The notes: generated by a model from the letters alone, not told the origin. A DNA stretch of 64,000 nt from Eubacterium limosum (GCF_000807675.2 NZ_CP019962.1:4189157-4253156); one strand, 5' to 3'. Counted from the stretch's first letter, positions 1-8,165 are shown. Numbers and translations are program-made.

Positions 1-93
1 GCGGATATTTTTTACCAATAAATCAATAAAGTAATTTCGGTTCAGGCCCTTCAGACTGATCTCACCATATCTTACTAAAATGACGTGTTTCAT
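1..93 (-). CDS. thiI: tRNA 4-thiouridine synthase ThiI, N-terminal fragment
   Basis: Only the first 31 codons lie in the window; the gene runs off the left edge. The start ATG at 93 has a GTGAGGAA ribosome site just upstream. The visible residues begin MKHVILVRYGEISLKG, the usual opening of ThiI, the sulfurtransferase that makes 4-thiouridine at tRNA position 8 and can also feed thiamine biosynthesis. It follows the cysteine desulfurase by about 17 nt on the same strand, a common pairing in Firmicutes in which the desulfurase supplies the persulfide sulfur. Identity rests on this short stretch plus context. Confidence 0.8.
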   Translation of the reverse strand, partial: MKHVILVRYGEISLKGLNRNYFIDLLVKNIR

Positions 94-110
94 CAATTTA
101 TTCCTCACTT

Positions 111-1271
111 TTATTTTTTTCGGCGCAAAAGCTTACGCAGCTGGCCCACTGCGTTTTCAATGGCCTCTGCGGCCTTCAGCACTTCCTCTTCGGTCGTCAT
201 CATCGAAAAGCTGACACGGATGGTTCCTTCCTTATATTCCTCAGGAAGCCCAATCGCCTTTAAAACATACTGCTTTTCCTTTTTATGCGACGAACAGGCC
301 GAGCCGGTCGAAACATAAATATGCTGCGCCTCCAGGCTGTGGAGCAGCACTTCGCCCCTGATGCCTTTAAAGGACAGACTCAAAACATAAGGGCAGCCAT
401 TTTCAGGCCCATTCACCCGCATGTCCTCAATATTTTCCTTGAGGCAGTTTATCATCTCACTCCGTATGAAACGCATTTTCTCCAGCTGGCCGGAACCGCA
501 GGCCTGCTGTACTTCAACGGCCTTGCCAAGCCCCATGATTCCTGGAACATTCTCTGTACCGGAGCGGAGGTTATTCTCCTGGCCGCCTCCGATAATCAGC
601 GGTTTGATCCTTACGCCTTTTCTGATATAGATCGCCCCAATTCCCTTAGGCCCGCATATTTTGTGCCCGCATAAGGTCAATGCGTCAATCTTACAGGCTT
701 TCACATCGACGGGCAGTTTCATAAATCCCTGGACATAGTCGGTATGGAAAAGACAGCTCGGGTTGCATTTTTTAATAAGCTCCCCAATGGCCGCCAGATC
801 CTGCGCTGTCCCGGTTTCATTGTTAACTCCCATAATACTGACAAGCACGGTGTGCTCGTTAATGTTTTTTTCCAGCTCATCCATATCGATAAAGCCATCG
901 TGGTCTACACTGAGGTACACCACATCCATGCCGTGGTCTTCATAAAACTTAAAGACTTCCAAAACAGAAGGGTGCTCAATCTGAGTTGTTATAATCCTTA
1001 TGTCCTCAACGCGCTGATTTTCAACAATGCCTTTAATGATCGTATTATTGCCTTCTGTTCCTCCAGACGTAAAATACAGCTCCTCTGGCTTACAGTGAAT
1101 GGCGTGGGCAATGCGGCCGCGCACATCCTTAATTGCTCTTTCGACCACAATTCCCCGGTCATATAAAGAGGATGGATTTCCATATTCCTCTGTAAGATAG
1201 CGCATCATTTCTTTCGCAACTTCCGGATGGGGACGCGTTGTTGCGGAATTATCCAAATATATTTCGTTCAC
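111..1271 (-). CDS. cysteine desulfurase (NifS/IscS-like, ThiI partner)
   Basis: PLP enzyme of about 386 residues that removes sulfur from cysteine as an enzyme persulfide. It opens with the family motif YLDNSATT. The PLP-lysine region reads CGHKICGPKG, and the catalytic cysteine sits in the C-terminal SACSSH loop. A GTG and an ATG lie further upstream (1280, 1277), but they fall inside an AGGTGAT Shine-Dalgarno match, so the GTG at 1271, giving MNEIYLDN, is the best spaced start. It lies directly upstream of thiI, so its likely job is sulfur supply for tRNA thiolation. A role in Fe-S cluster assembly cannot be excluded. Confidence 0.9.
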   Translation of the reverse strand: MNEIYLDNSATTRPHPEVAKEMMRYLTEEYGNPSSLYDRGIVVERAIKDVRGRIAHAIHCKPEELYFTSGGTEGNNTIIKGIVENQRVEDIRIITTQIEHPSVLEVFKFYEDHGMDVVYLSVDHDGFIDMDELEKNINEHTVLVSIMGVNNETGTAQDLAAIGELIKKCNPSCLFHTDYVQGFMKLPVDVKACKIDALTLCGHKICGPKGIGAIYIRKGVRIKPLIIGGGQENNLRSGTENVPGIMGLGKAVEVQQACGSGQLEKMRFIRSEMINCLKENIEDMRVNGPENGCPYVLSLSFKGIRGEVLLHSLEAQHIYVSTGSACSSHKKEKQYVLKAIGLPEEYKEGTIRVSFSMMTTEEEVLKAAEAIENAVGQLRKLLRRKK

Positions 1272-1353
1272 TCTCATCACCTGATCTCAATTTCAATTTC
1301 CCAAGTCTGCCCTCTATTATACCCTACCGGCAGCCGCCGCTCAAGAAATACCA

Positions 1354-1378
1354 TAAAAAAACCGGACGAATTGTCCGA
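1354..1378 (-). terminator. Rho-independent terminator of dcd
   Basis: Read on the minus strand: stem CGGAC/GTCCG with a five-base loop, followed by seven T residues. It lies about 30 nt beyond the dcd stop codon and separates dcd from the cysteine desulfurase gene. Confidence 0.75.
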
Positions 1379-1407
1379 TTTAAATTTCCATAACATTTTT
1401 TGCTTTG

Positions 1408-1950
1408 TTACTTCGCCTTCAGCTCTTTATCTAAAAAGATACGGCTTCCCACGGCATTGCGCTGGCCCTGGTATTTTCCAGCATAAGGATTAAGCGCCTC
1501 CTCGTCCATCTGGGCAAATACCAGCTGGCAGATGCGGCGTCCTGCTTCCAGTTTAATGGGCAGGCGATTGGCATTGTAAAGCTCCAGAGTAATTTCACCT
1601 TCAAAGCCAGGGTCAACCCACCCTGCGTTCTGGATAAACAGGCCCATACGCCCGATAGAGCTTCTTCCCTCCACAAAAGCCGTCAAATCGCAGGGGAGCT
1701 TGATGTACTCCATGGTCGTAGCTAGCAGAAAGGAATTGGAAGGGATAATAATCGAATCACTCTCAAACTGGACATACTGGATTTCATCCGTCATGGACAT
1801 TGCCTCAAACTTATTTTCATCCAGTTTCAGAAAGTTGCGGCCAAGCCGAATATCTACCGAGGCTGGCTGCACCTGTCCCTTTTCCAGAGGATCAATAATC
1901 AGCTCACCGCTGTCTAAATATTTATAAATGCTTTTATCTGATAAAATCAT
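1408..1950 (-). CDS. dcd: dCTP deaminase
   Basis: About 180 residues, normal for the trimeric dCTP deaminase/dUTPase superfamily, which turns dCTP into dUTP (or directly to dUMP in the bifunctional form) for dTTP synthesis. Visible motifs are the phosphate-binding EGRSSIGRMGL near residue 105 and QNAGWVDPGFEGEITLEL, which carries the catalytic Glu and nucleotide-binding residues. An in-frame GTG lies at 1959, but an AGGTGG ribosome site ends five bases before the ATG at 1950, so that start is preferred. The gene follows the ASCH gene by about 30 nt, probably in one transcript. Mono- versus bifunctional activity cannot be decided by eye. Confidence 0.93.
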   Translation of the reverse strand: MILSDKSIYKYLDSGELIIDPLEKGQVQPASVDIRLGRNFLKLDENKFEAMSMTDEIQYVQFESDSIIIPSNSFLLATTMEYIKLPCDLTAFVEGRSSIGRMGLFIQNAGWVDPGFEGEITLELYNANRLPIKLEAGRRICQLVFAQMDEEALNPYAGKYQGQRNAVGSRIFLDKELKAK

Positions 1951-1979
1951 TGGTACCACCTAACGTATTTTTGATTATT

Positions 1980-2369
1980 TTAACATGCTCCGCTCTGCTT
2001 TTCAATCTGTTTCAATAAATTATCGTCTAAATTCCAAAAGCCCTGATACCCTCTCAGCAAAATTGGCTTTTCAAAGTAAACTGGATGTTTCAGCTCCCAG
2101 GCATAGCGCCCATCAGAAAAATCGCCCCGCTTTATTTCGTCTTTTGAGAGAGAATTTCTCAAAAGCTCCACCGGGAAGCAATCGGTTATTTCGACAGTTC
2201 CAATAATTGCACCTAACGCCATCCCTTCCTCATATTCTAAATTTTTAATTTTAGCCGCGTGGATCGCAACCCTGCCGCGTATTTTGGTATGCCAGGAACG
2301 GGTTTCATACTGCTTTAGCCCCAAAACAACGTAGTTTGCCCAAGGTTGATGTATACTGATCGCCTTCAA
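1980..2369 (-). CDS. ASCH-domain (PUA-like) protein
   Basis: 129 residues with the ASCH signature: an N-terminal SIHQPWANYVVLG segment, a YETRSW strand, RGRVAIHAAK, and a GAIIGTVEITDCF strand. ASCH domains are PUA-like folds thought to bind RNA or modified nucleotides; some are N4-acetylcytidine amidohydrolases. The start appears to be TTG at 2369, seven bases after an AGGAG site, because no ATG fits the conserved opening. It is the first gene of a probable two-gene unit with dcd. The exact substrate is unknown. Confidence 0.8.
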   Translation of the reverse strand: MKAISIHQPWANYVVLGLKQYETRSWHTKIRGRVAIHAAKIKNLEYEEGMALGAIIGTVEITDCFPVELLRNSLSKDEIKRGDFSDGRYAWELKHPVYFEKPILLRGYQGFWNLDDNLLKQIEKQSGAC

Positions 2370-2525
2370 TATTTTTCTCCTCTTTTTCTATAAACTATTT
2401 CTTATTATGAACCATTCTCCGCATTTTTTCAACTGAACAGGTCAACCACTTCTTTAAAACCATTAAGAATTGTGGAACTGTTTTCATATAATTAAAAAAT
2501 AAATACAATTTAATGTTTTTTACTT

Positions 2526-2630
2526 AAACATTTTCAATTGAATTTAAAATGTTTTGAATTTATTATTTACTTTTCTTTCATTTACTTATAAGATAATATT
2601 ATCTTTGATTAACTGGAGCACTAATCAAAG
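2526..2630 (+). promoter_or_regulatory. dyad cluster upstream of the S24-like regulator (candidate operators and leader hairpin)
   Basis: The AT-rich 296-base gap between the ASCH gene and the regulator holds three separate dyads: AAACATTTT (2526-2534) with its complement AAAATGTTT (2546-2554); the perfect 14-base palindrome AGATAATATTATCT (2591-2604), whose GATAAT resembles a -10 box; and CTTTGATTA/TAATCAAAG (2603-2611, 2622-2630) with a ten-base loop in what would be the leader. The layout suits an autoregulated XRE-type promoter. Which dyad is the operator is inference. Confidence 0.5.
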
Positions 2631-2665
2631 CAATAAAAAAATGTTAAGAGAGAGAGATTGGAAGA

Positions 2666-3259
2666 ATGAACAAGTACAGACAACTCAGAAAAGAACGCAA
2701 CTTGTCCCAGGCAAATCTTGCCGAAAGATTGGGTGTTTCACAGACTGCTGTCAGCCAGTGGGAAACGGATAAAAATTATCCGGATATTAACACCATTAAA
2801 CAGTTAGCAGATATTTATTCTGTCACAACTGATTACCTGCTTGGCGTAGACTCAAGTCGTCTGAAAAAGGATAATGAAATCGTTGTTTACACCCGTGTAC
2901 CTGCAGGTGTAGAATGGGCAAATATTGAAGAACGCGCTGGTTATGAAGAATTGGGCGTTAAAATGCTTGAAAACGGCAAAACTTATGTTGGCTTCAAAGT
3001 TTCTGATGACGAAATGGCGCCTGTTTTCTTAAAAGACGACGTTCTGATCGTCGAAGTCCGCGACAACTGCGAAGATGGCGAAATTGCGCTGGTACAGGTA
3101 AGCGGCTATGACGCAGAAATCAAATATGTTTTCATGCAGCCGAACGGCGTTTTGGTACAGCCTTTAGTACCTTCTAAACGAGGCGATTTTTACGCAAACA
3201 CCAGCAAAGAAAAAGCCCGTATTCTCGGCGTTGTCCGCCAGGTAAGACGAAGTCTTTAA
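2666..3259 (+). CDS. XRE-family repressor with S24/LexA-like C-terminal domain, catalytic Ser absent
   Basis: 197 residues. Residues about 3-60 are an XRE helix-turn-helix (LRKERNLSQANLAERLGVS, then TAVSQWE). Residues about 72-195 match the S24 fold of LexA and CI-type repressors, including a VPAG segment where the hinge cleavage site lies in relatives. The nucleophile motif, normally GDSMxP, reads DDEMAP here, so Glu replaces the catalytic Ser. The lysine of the dyad seems kept in AEIKYVF. A non-cleavable, possibly ligand- or stress-sensing repressor is inferred. It is monocistronic, with a dyad-rich upstream region and a strong terminator. Confidence 0.87.
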   Translation: MNKYRQLRKERNLSQANLAERLGVSQTAVSQWETDKNYPDINTIKQLADIYSVTTDYLLGVDSSRLKKDNEIVVYTRVPAGVEWANIEERAGYEELGVKMLENGKTYVGFKVSDDEMAPVFLKDDVLIVEVRDNCEDGEIALVQVSGYDAEIKYVFMQPNGVLVQPLVPSKRGDFYANTSKEKARILGVVRQVRRSL

Positions 3260-3270
3260 TTTAGCTATAA

Positions 3271-3305
3271 ATCCTTCTGGTTTGATTAAACCAGAAGGAT
3301 TTTTT
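3271..3305 (+). terminator. strong Rho-independent terminator after the S24-like regulator
   Basis: Perfect 13-bp stem ATCCTTCTGGTTT with its complement, a four-base GATT loop, and a run of T. It sits 12 nt past the regulator stop codon. Confidence 0.95.
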
Positions 3306-3390
3306 AATGCCTGCCCTCTGCCCTCTTTCTTGACAGGAGGCGTTTTAAGGCGTATGCTTAATAATAAAACCTAAAATCAGGGAGGTATTT

Positions 3391-4179
3391 ATGAAAGATA
3401 TTGATCTCGTTTATTTCAGTCCTACAGGAAATACCCGCAAAACGCTCCAGACCATCGCCGCCGGAGCCCAAACCCAGGTAATCGAGCATGACAGAACCTA
3501 TCCGCAGAGCCGCAAGGAGAAACTTCACTTCACAAAAGACAGCTTTGTGATTCTTGGATGTCCTGTCTATGCTGGACGTATCCCGTCAAAACCGGAAAAT
3601 ATTTTTGAAGGCATTGAAGGTGACGACACACCCGTTGTCCTGGTTGTAACCTATGGAAACCGCGAGTATGACGATGCTTTACTGGAGCTGAAAAACCTTG
3701 CCATCGAAAATGGCTTTATTCCAGTAGCAGCTGCCGCTTTTCTGGCAGTCCATTCCTACAGTGACAAACTGGCCAGCGGGCGCCCGGATGAAAACGACCT
3801 TGAAATCATGGGGAATTTTGGCCGTACCATCCGCGAAAAATATCTGCGGAAAAACGACTATAAGGGAACGCTTATCGTAAAGGGGAACTATCCTTATAAA
3901 GAGGGTATGAGCTATACACCTCTGGCGCCAGAGGTTTCAGAGGACTGTACCCAATGCGGTGAGTGTGTCTCTGCCTGTCCGGTTGCCGCTATTAATCCTG
4001 ACGACCCGACTAAGACCAACCCGGATCTCTGCATCCGCTGCTGTGCCTGTGTAAGAATCTGCCCGGTCGAAGCCCGCAGATTTACAGCGCAGCCCTTCCT
4101 GGCGACTGTTCAATTCCTTGAAAGTAATTTTGCAGGCATCTATAAAAAACCTGAAATCTTCTATATCACTGAAGACTAA
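3391..4179 (+). CDS. EFR1-family flavodoxin/ferredoxin fusion protein
   Basis: 262 residues in two parts. Residues about 1-170 are flavodoxin-like, with the FMN phosphate loop SPTGNTRKT after the first strand. The C-terminal part has two [4Fe-4S] ferredoxin motifs, CTQCGECVSACP and CIRCCACVRICP. This arrangement matches EFR1-type proteins of anaerobic Firmicutes, which are presumed cytoplasmic electron carriers or oxidoreductases of uncertain partner. The start ATG has a GGGAGG ribosome site. It stands alone between terminators. Confidence 0.85.
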   Translation: MKDIDLVYFSPTGNTRKTLQTIAAGAQTQVIEHDRTYPQSRKEKLHFTKDSFVILGCPVYAGRIPSKPENIFEGIEGDDTPVVLVVTYGNREYDDALLELKNLAIENGFIPVAAAAFLAVHSYSDKLASGRPDENDLEIMGNFGRTIREKYLRKNDYKGTLIVKGNYPYKEGMSYTPLAPEVSEDCTQCGECVSACPVAAINPDDPTKTNPDLCIRCCACVRICPVEARRFTAQPFLATVQFLESNFAGIYKKPEIFYITED

Positions 4180-4204
4180 AAAACCGGCTTAAGCCGGTTT
4201 TTTA
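4178..4204. terminator. bidirectional terminator between convergent genes
   Basis: Perfect palindrome AAACCGGCTTAAGCCGGTTT flanked by A and T tracts, placed between the stop codons of two convergent genes. It can act on both strands. Confidence 0.9.
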
Positions 4205-4744
4205 TTAATCTTCTCTGTTTTCTTTTTCTGCAAAGCTGTCTAAAAGCTTTTCTAATATCTGAACAGCGTCATCGTCTGGGTTTTCTTCGATCAGTTTTTC
4301 GACACTCTGCCCGATATAATATTCCAGATCATCCTGGGTAACGTTGAAATCTTCATCCCTTGCAATCTCCGCGAGCTTCCCAAAAAGACGATGGCGTCTT
4401 TCTTCCAGACGTTCTTCTTTTGATTTCCCATCAAATACGACACCTTCAACAAACTCGTCCCATTTGTTCGCTATCTTTTCACCAAGACCTTCCTTTTTAG
4501 GCGCTGGATTCGCCTCTTTTTCAGCCTCTTCCTGCTGTTTATCATCAATGTGAATGATTTCTTCCAGAATGTCATCCTCCGGATTATCCGGAATGGTTGT
4601 CAACGGTGTATAGCTTTCGGTCATCAATGCCGGATCCATAAACATGTAACTGCCGGTTTCCAGAAGCTTTTCATTATATTTTTCCAGAGCCTCGCGGTTG
4701 TCCTTAATGTAAGTAATAAACTTTTTAACTTCCTGTAATGCCAT
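4205..4744 (-). CDS. acidic protein of unknown function, possibly with a split Nif11-like domain
   Basis: 179 residues, very rich in Glu, Asp and Lys, with no signal peptide or membrane segment. Residues about 1-28 (EVKKFITYIKDNREALEKY) resemble the first helix of the Nif11 leader-like domain, and residues about 118-150 (LAEIARDEDFNVTQDDLEYY) resemble its second half. They are separated by about 90 charged residues including a PAPKK linker. This likeness is by eye and weak. The start ATG follows AAGGAG. It is a single gene ending at the shared bidirectional terminator. No function is assigned. Confidence 0.7.
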   Translation of the reverse strand: MALQEVKKFITYIKDNREALEKYNEKLLETGSYMFMDPALMTESYTPLTTIPDNPEDDILEEIIHIDDKQQEEAEKEANPAPKKEGLGEKIANKWDEFVEGVVFDGKSKEERLEERRHRLFGKLAEIARDEDFNVTQDDLEYYIGQSVEKLIEENPDDDAVQILEKLLDSFAEKENRED

Positions 4745-4940
4745 GGTCTCATCTCCTTATTAAATCATATGGTCTTATCTATCTATTATAATATACCCAA
4801 AACCTTTAAATCATCAAACAAAGTTTCTCTTTTTCTTTATAAATTATCGTTTTAAACCAGGCCGCTGCTTTTATCAAGCTTTCTATTGTGATTTTTATCA
4901 TGTCCATATTACATCTGTCACCACTTTTATATTTTGCTGT

Positions 4941-4966
4941 TAAAAGCTTTTAGAATCCGTTATAAT
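4941..4966 (+). promoter_or_regulatory. candidate promoter with internal palindrome for the LiaF-like operon
   Basis: TATAAT at 4961-4966 lies about 30 nt before the start codon of the LiaF-like gene. The perfect palindrome TAAAAGCTTTTA (4941-4952) occupies the spacer or -35 region, where a regulator could bind. No good -35 box is visible, which would fit an activator-dependent promoter. Confidence 0.45.
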
Positions 4967-4995
4967 GAAATCACTACAAAGCAAGGAGAATAAAA

Positions 4996-5673
4996 ATGAG
5001 ACATTCACTCGGTAATGCCCTTTGGGGGATTTTCTTTATAGCTCTTGGCGTCGGCTTTGGCGGACAGGTCATGGGATACTGGCATTTTTCATTATTTTTT
5101 AACGGCTGGTGGACTTTAGTCATTATTGTTCCCAGTATTATCAGCATTGTTCAAAACGGCTTTAGAACAGGCAATTGTATTGTACTTGCCATCGGCGTTT
5201 TATTACTGCTCGGCGAACAGGATTTTATCAGCGGACATTTAATCGGCGAGCTCATTTTTCCGTTAATTCTGGTGGTTATTGGCGTCAGCATTATTTTCCG
5301 TGGTAAAGGCAGCCGCCGCGCCCGTGAGGTTAAGCTTCTTACTCAGGGGGAAACGCAGGATTATACCGCTATCTTCGGCTCTCAGGAGCTGCGTTTTCCA
5401 GGAGAGTCCTTTCGAGGGGCAACACTGACCGCTGTATTTGGCGGTATTGAGCTTGATTTAAGGGACGCGCTTATCACAGAGGACATTACTATCACCACCA
5501 CCAGTATCTTCGGCGGTATTGATATCAATGTGCCTCCCAATGTCCGGGTGGATGTCTCCAGCACACCGATATTTGGAGGCGTTTCTGATAAAACCCCCCG
5601 CCCCACCGATATAAACCCGCCCACCGTCTATCTTAACAGCGTCTGTATTTTTGGAGGAGTTGATATTTTATGA
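4996..5673 (+). CDS. LiaF-like membrane protein
   Basis: 225 residues. The N-terminal half has three to four hydrophobic segments (GIFFIALGVGFG, WWTLVIIVPSII, CIVLAIGVLLLL, LIFPLILVVIGVSIIF). The C-terminal half is a cytoplasmic-type repeat of IFGG/VFGG beta turns (TAIFGS, TAVFGGIELDL, TSIFGGIDI, PIFGGV, CIFGGVDIL), the pattern of the LiaF C-terminal domain. LiaF proteins modulate cell-envelope stress two-component systems, but no kinase or response regulator lies nearby, so the role is open. The stop overlaps the next start by four bases (ATGA), indicating translational coupling. Confidence 0.8.
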   Translation: MRHSLGNALWGIFFIALGVGFGGQVMGYWHFSLFFNGWWTLVIIVPSIISIVQNGFRTGNCIVLAIGVLLLLGEQDFISGHLIGELIFPLILVVIGVSIIFRGKGSRRAREVKLLTQGETQDYTAIFGSQELRFPGESFRGATLTAVFGGIELDLRDALITEDITITTTSIFGGIDINVPPNVRVDVSSTPIFGGVSDKTPRPTDINPPTVYLNSVCIFGGVDIL

Positions 5674-6515
5674 GAAGCACCAATAAAGTCGCAAAATACG
5701 TTGCTATCGCCCTTGGGCTGATCCTGGCGATTTTCATCATATCTGTCATTGTTAGAACCGTCCTGGGTATCTTCGGCGCTTTTGGGCACTTCGGTAAAAA
5801 TGCCGCCAGCAACACCGTGACAAACAAGGAGTTTTCTCAGGAATTTAATGGTGTCACATCGCTCGACCTCGATTATTCCGCCGGATATTTAGAAATTCAA
5901 AAGGGCGATGTTTTTAAGGTCGAAGGCTATAATCTTCCGAGTAATTTTACCGCTGAGCAAAAGAATGACACCTTGAAGATTAAAGACAGCATTAAAGATC
6001 CGATAAATTTTTTAAATACCCTGTCGGATTCCCAGAAGCCGCATCTCACCGTCACCATTCCTGATGGGACTGCTTTTAAAGAAGTGGATCTGGATTTTGG
6101 TGCGTCAGACACCAGTATTGATACCCTTAAAACTGACCGCTTAAGGGTGGATATGGGCGTCGGCCGCGTTGAGATGAAAAGCATCACCGCTGATAATGCC
6201 AAATTCAACAATGGCGCAGGGGAAGTTATTCTCTCAGACATGAAGATAAATGACATGGATATGGAATGCGGCGTCGGCAAAGTCTCCTTTGAGGGCTTTC
6301 TCACAGGAAAGAATAAAATTGAAGGCGGCGTCGGCGAGACAACCCTGGCCATCAATGGCAAAGCCTCTGACTTTGACATAAAAGGCGAGCCTGGAATTGG
6401 CGAGCTTACAGTAGACGGCTCACGCTATACGGAGGATCGTTTCAGAAACAGCGGAGCTCCCAACAGCTTAGATATAAGCGGCGGTGTCGGCTCATTGCGG
6501 ATAAACTTTGAATAA
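5670..6515 (+). CDS. DUF4097-like membrane-anchored beta-repeat protein
   Basis: 281 residues with one N-terminal membrane helix (about residues 8-30) and a long extracytoplasmic beta-rich region of short repeating strands (FGASDTSIDTLKTDRLRVDM, GVGRVEMKSI, GAGEVILSDM, GVGKVSFEGF, GVGETTLAIN, GIGELTVDGS). This matches the beta-helical DUF4097/LiaG-like adhesin fold. It is translationally coupled to the LiaF-like gene, so the two probably act together at the envelope. The function is unknown beyond that. Confidence 0.78.
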   Translation: MRSTNKVAKYVAIALGLILAIFIISVIVRTVLGIFGAFGHFGKNAASNTVTNKEFSQEFNGVTSLDLDYSAGYLEIQKGDVFKVEGYNLPSNFTAEQKNDTLKIKDSIKDPINFLNTLSDSQKPHLTVTIPDGTAFKEVDLDFGASDTSIDTLKTDRLRVDMGVGRVEMKSITADNAKFNNGAGEVILSDMKINDMDMECGVGKVSFEGFLTGKNKIEGGVGETTLAINGKASDFDIKGEPGIGELTVDGSRYTEDRFRNSGAPNSLDISGGVGSLRINFE

Positions 6516-6531
6516 AATAAAAAAGACACGG

Positions 6532-6562
6532 AAACCTACTTGGTAATCCGTGCTTTTTTTAT
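6532..6562. terminator. bidirectional terminator between the DUF4097-like gene and abc-F
   Basis: CACGGA/TCCGTG stem with an inner ACC/GGT pairing, flanked by an A tract and a run of T on each strand. It lies between convergent stop codons. Confidence 0.8.
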
Positions 6563-6566
6563 TTAA

Positions 6567-8165
6567 TTAAGAATTCATCTGTTTTTTATATTCCAGGAAT
6601 TCATCATAGCTTGATAACCGGTCAATAATACCGTCATCTGTCAGCTCAATGATTCGATTAGCCAGCGTCTGCATAAACTGGTGGTCATGGCTGGCAAAAA
6701 GAATGACCCCTTTAAAATCCATCAATCCGTTGTTGACCGCGGTGATGGACTCGAGATCCAGGTGGTTGGTCGGCTGGTCTACCACCAATACGTTAGAGCC
6801 AAACATCATCATTCTGGACAGCATGCAGCGTACCTTTTCCCCACCGGAGAGCACGCGCACCTCTTTATAGATATCATCCCCTGAAAAAAGCATACGTCCT
6901 AAAAAGCCTCTCAGGTAAGTCTCTGTTTCCTCAGTGGTGAACTGCTTCAGCCACTCTGCTATATTAAGGGTGCAGCCCTCAAAATAGGAGGTATTATCCT
7001 GTGGAAAATAGGAGGTCGAAACTGTTTGACCCCACTTAAAGCTGCCCTCGTCAGGTTCCATTTCCCCCAGCAGAATTTTAAACAGGGTCGTCATGGCAAT
7101 CTCATTTTCAGCGACAAAACCAACCTTATCCTCTTTGTTAATTCTGAAGCTCACGTTGTTTAAAACCTTCACGCCGTCAATGGTTTTAGAAAGGTTTTCT
7201 ACCTCCAAAATTTCTTTTCCTGGTTCGCGGTCCATATTAAAGCCAACATAAGGATACTTCCTGGATGAGGCCGGCATTTCTTCAACGGCCAGCTTGTCAA
7301 GCAGCTTTCTTCTGGAAGTTGCCTGCTTGGATTTTGACTTATTCGCCGAGAAACGGGCTATAAAGTTTTGCAGCTCTTTAATCTTATCTTCTTTTTTCTT
7401 ATTCTGATCCTTCAGCATTCTCTGAACAAGCTGGCTGGATTCGTACCAGAAATCATAATTCCCGACATACTGTTTAATTTTTCCAAAGTCAATATCCACA
7501 ATGTGGGTACACACGTTATTCAGGAAATAACGGTCATGAGACACTACAATCACGGTTCCGGGATAATCCATCAAAAATTCTTCCAGCCAGACCACTGCCT
7601 GGATGTCCAGGTTGTTGGTGGGTTCGTCAAGCAGGATAATATCCGGCTTACCAAAAAGGGCCTGGGCCAAAAGCACCTTAACCTTTTCATTCCCGGTCAA
7701 ACCGCCCATCTGCGCGTCAATAATGGATGCATCCATCCCGAGCCCCTGTACCAGACGAGATGCGTCTGATTCGGCTTCCCAACCGCCCAGATCCGCAAAT
7801 TCTCCCTCCAGCTCTCCGGCTCGGATTCCATCTTCGTCGGAAAAGTCTTCTTTGGCATAAATGGCGTCCTTTTCCTTCATGATGTCATAAAGATGCTGAT
7901 TTCCCATAATAATGGTATCTAATACCGAATAATCATCAAAAGCGTAATGATCCTGCTTTAATACGGACATACGCAGTTCTTTAGGCATAATGACATCGCC
8001 GCTGGATGGCTCAAGATCGCCGGACAAAATTCTTAAAAAAGTGGATTTACCCGCTCCGTTGGCACCGATAATCCCGTAACAGTTTCCCGGTGTGAATTTT
8101 ATATTAACATTTGAAAACAAATTGCTTCCATCAAAATTTAAACTTAAATCAGATACTGTAATCAT
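6567..8165 (-). CDS. ABC-F family ATPase (YkpA/YbiT-like)
   Basis: About 532 residues with two ATP-binding cassettes and no membrane part, joined by a charged linker (KDQNKKKEDKIKEL). This is the ABC-F plan of ribosome-associated translation factors. Cassette 1 has a good Walker A (GANGAGKST) and Walker B (LLDEPTNNLD) but the signature LTGNEK. Cassette 2 has LSGGEK, but its Walker A reads AENEIAMTT with no Lys, and Walker B reads VVDQPTNHLD with Gln at the catalytic Glu. The two composite sites are thus one consensus and one degenerate. The family-like opening MITVSDLSLNF fixes the ATG at 8165; a TTG extension to 8243 has no support. Antibiotic-resistance versus housekeeping role is undecided. 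Confidence 0.9.
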   Translation of the reverse strand: MITVSDLSLNFDGSNLFSNVNIKFTPGNCYGIIGANGAGKSTFLRILSGDLEPSSGDVIMPKELRMSVLKQDHYAFDDYSVLDTIIMGNQHLYDIMKEKDAIYAKEDFSDEDGIRAGELEGEFADLGGWEAESDASRLVQGLGMDASIIDAQMGGLTGNEKVKVLLAQALFGKPDIILLDEPTNNLDIQAVVWLEEFLMDYPGTVIVVSHDRYFLNNVCTHIVDIDFGKIKQYVGNYDFWYESSQLVQRMLKDQNKKKEDKIKELQNFIARFSANKSKSKQATSRRKLLDKLAVEEMPASSRKYPYVGFNMDREPGKEILEVENLSKTIDGVKVLNNVSFRINKEDKVGFVAENEIAMTTLFKILLGEMEPDEGSFKWGQTVSTSYFPQDNTSYFEGCTLNIAEWLKQFTTEETETYLRGFLGRMLFSGDDIYKEVRVLSGGEKVRCMLSRMMMFGSNVLVVDQPTNHLDLESITAVNNGLMDFKGVILFASHDHQFMQTLANRIIELTDDGIIDRLSSYDEFLEYKKQMNS

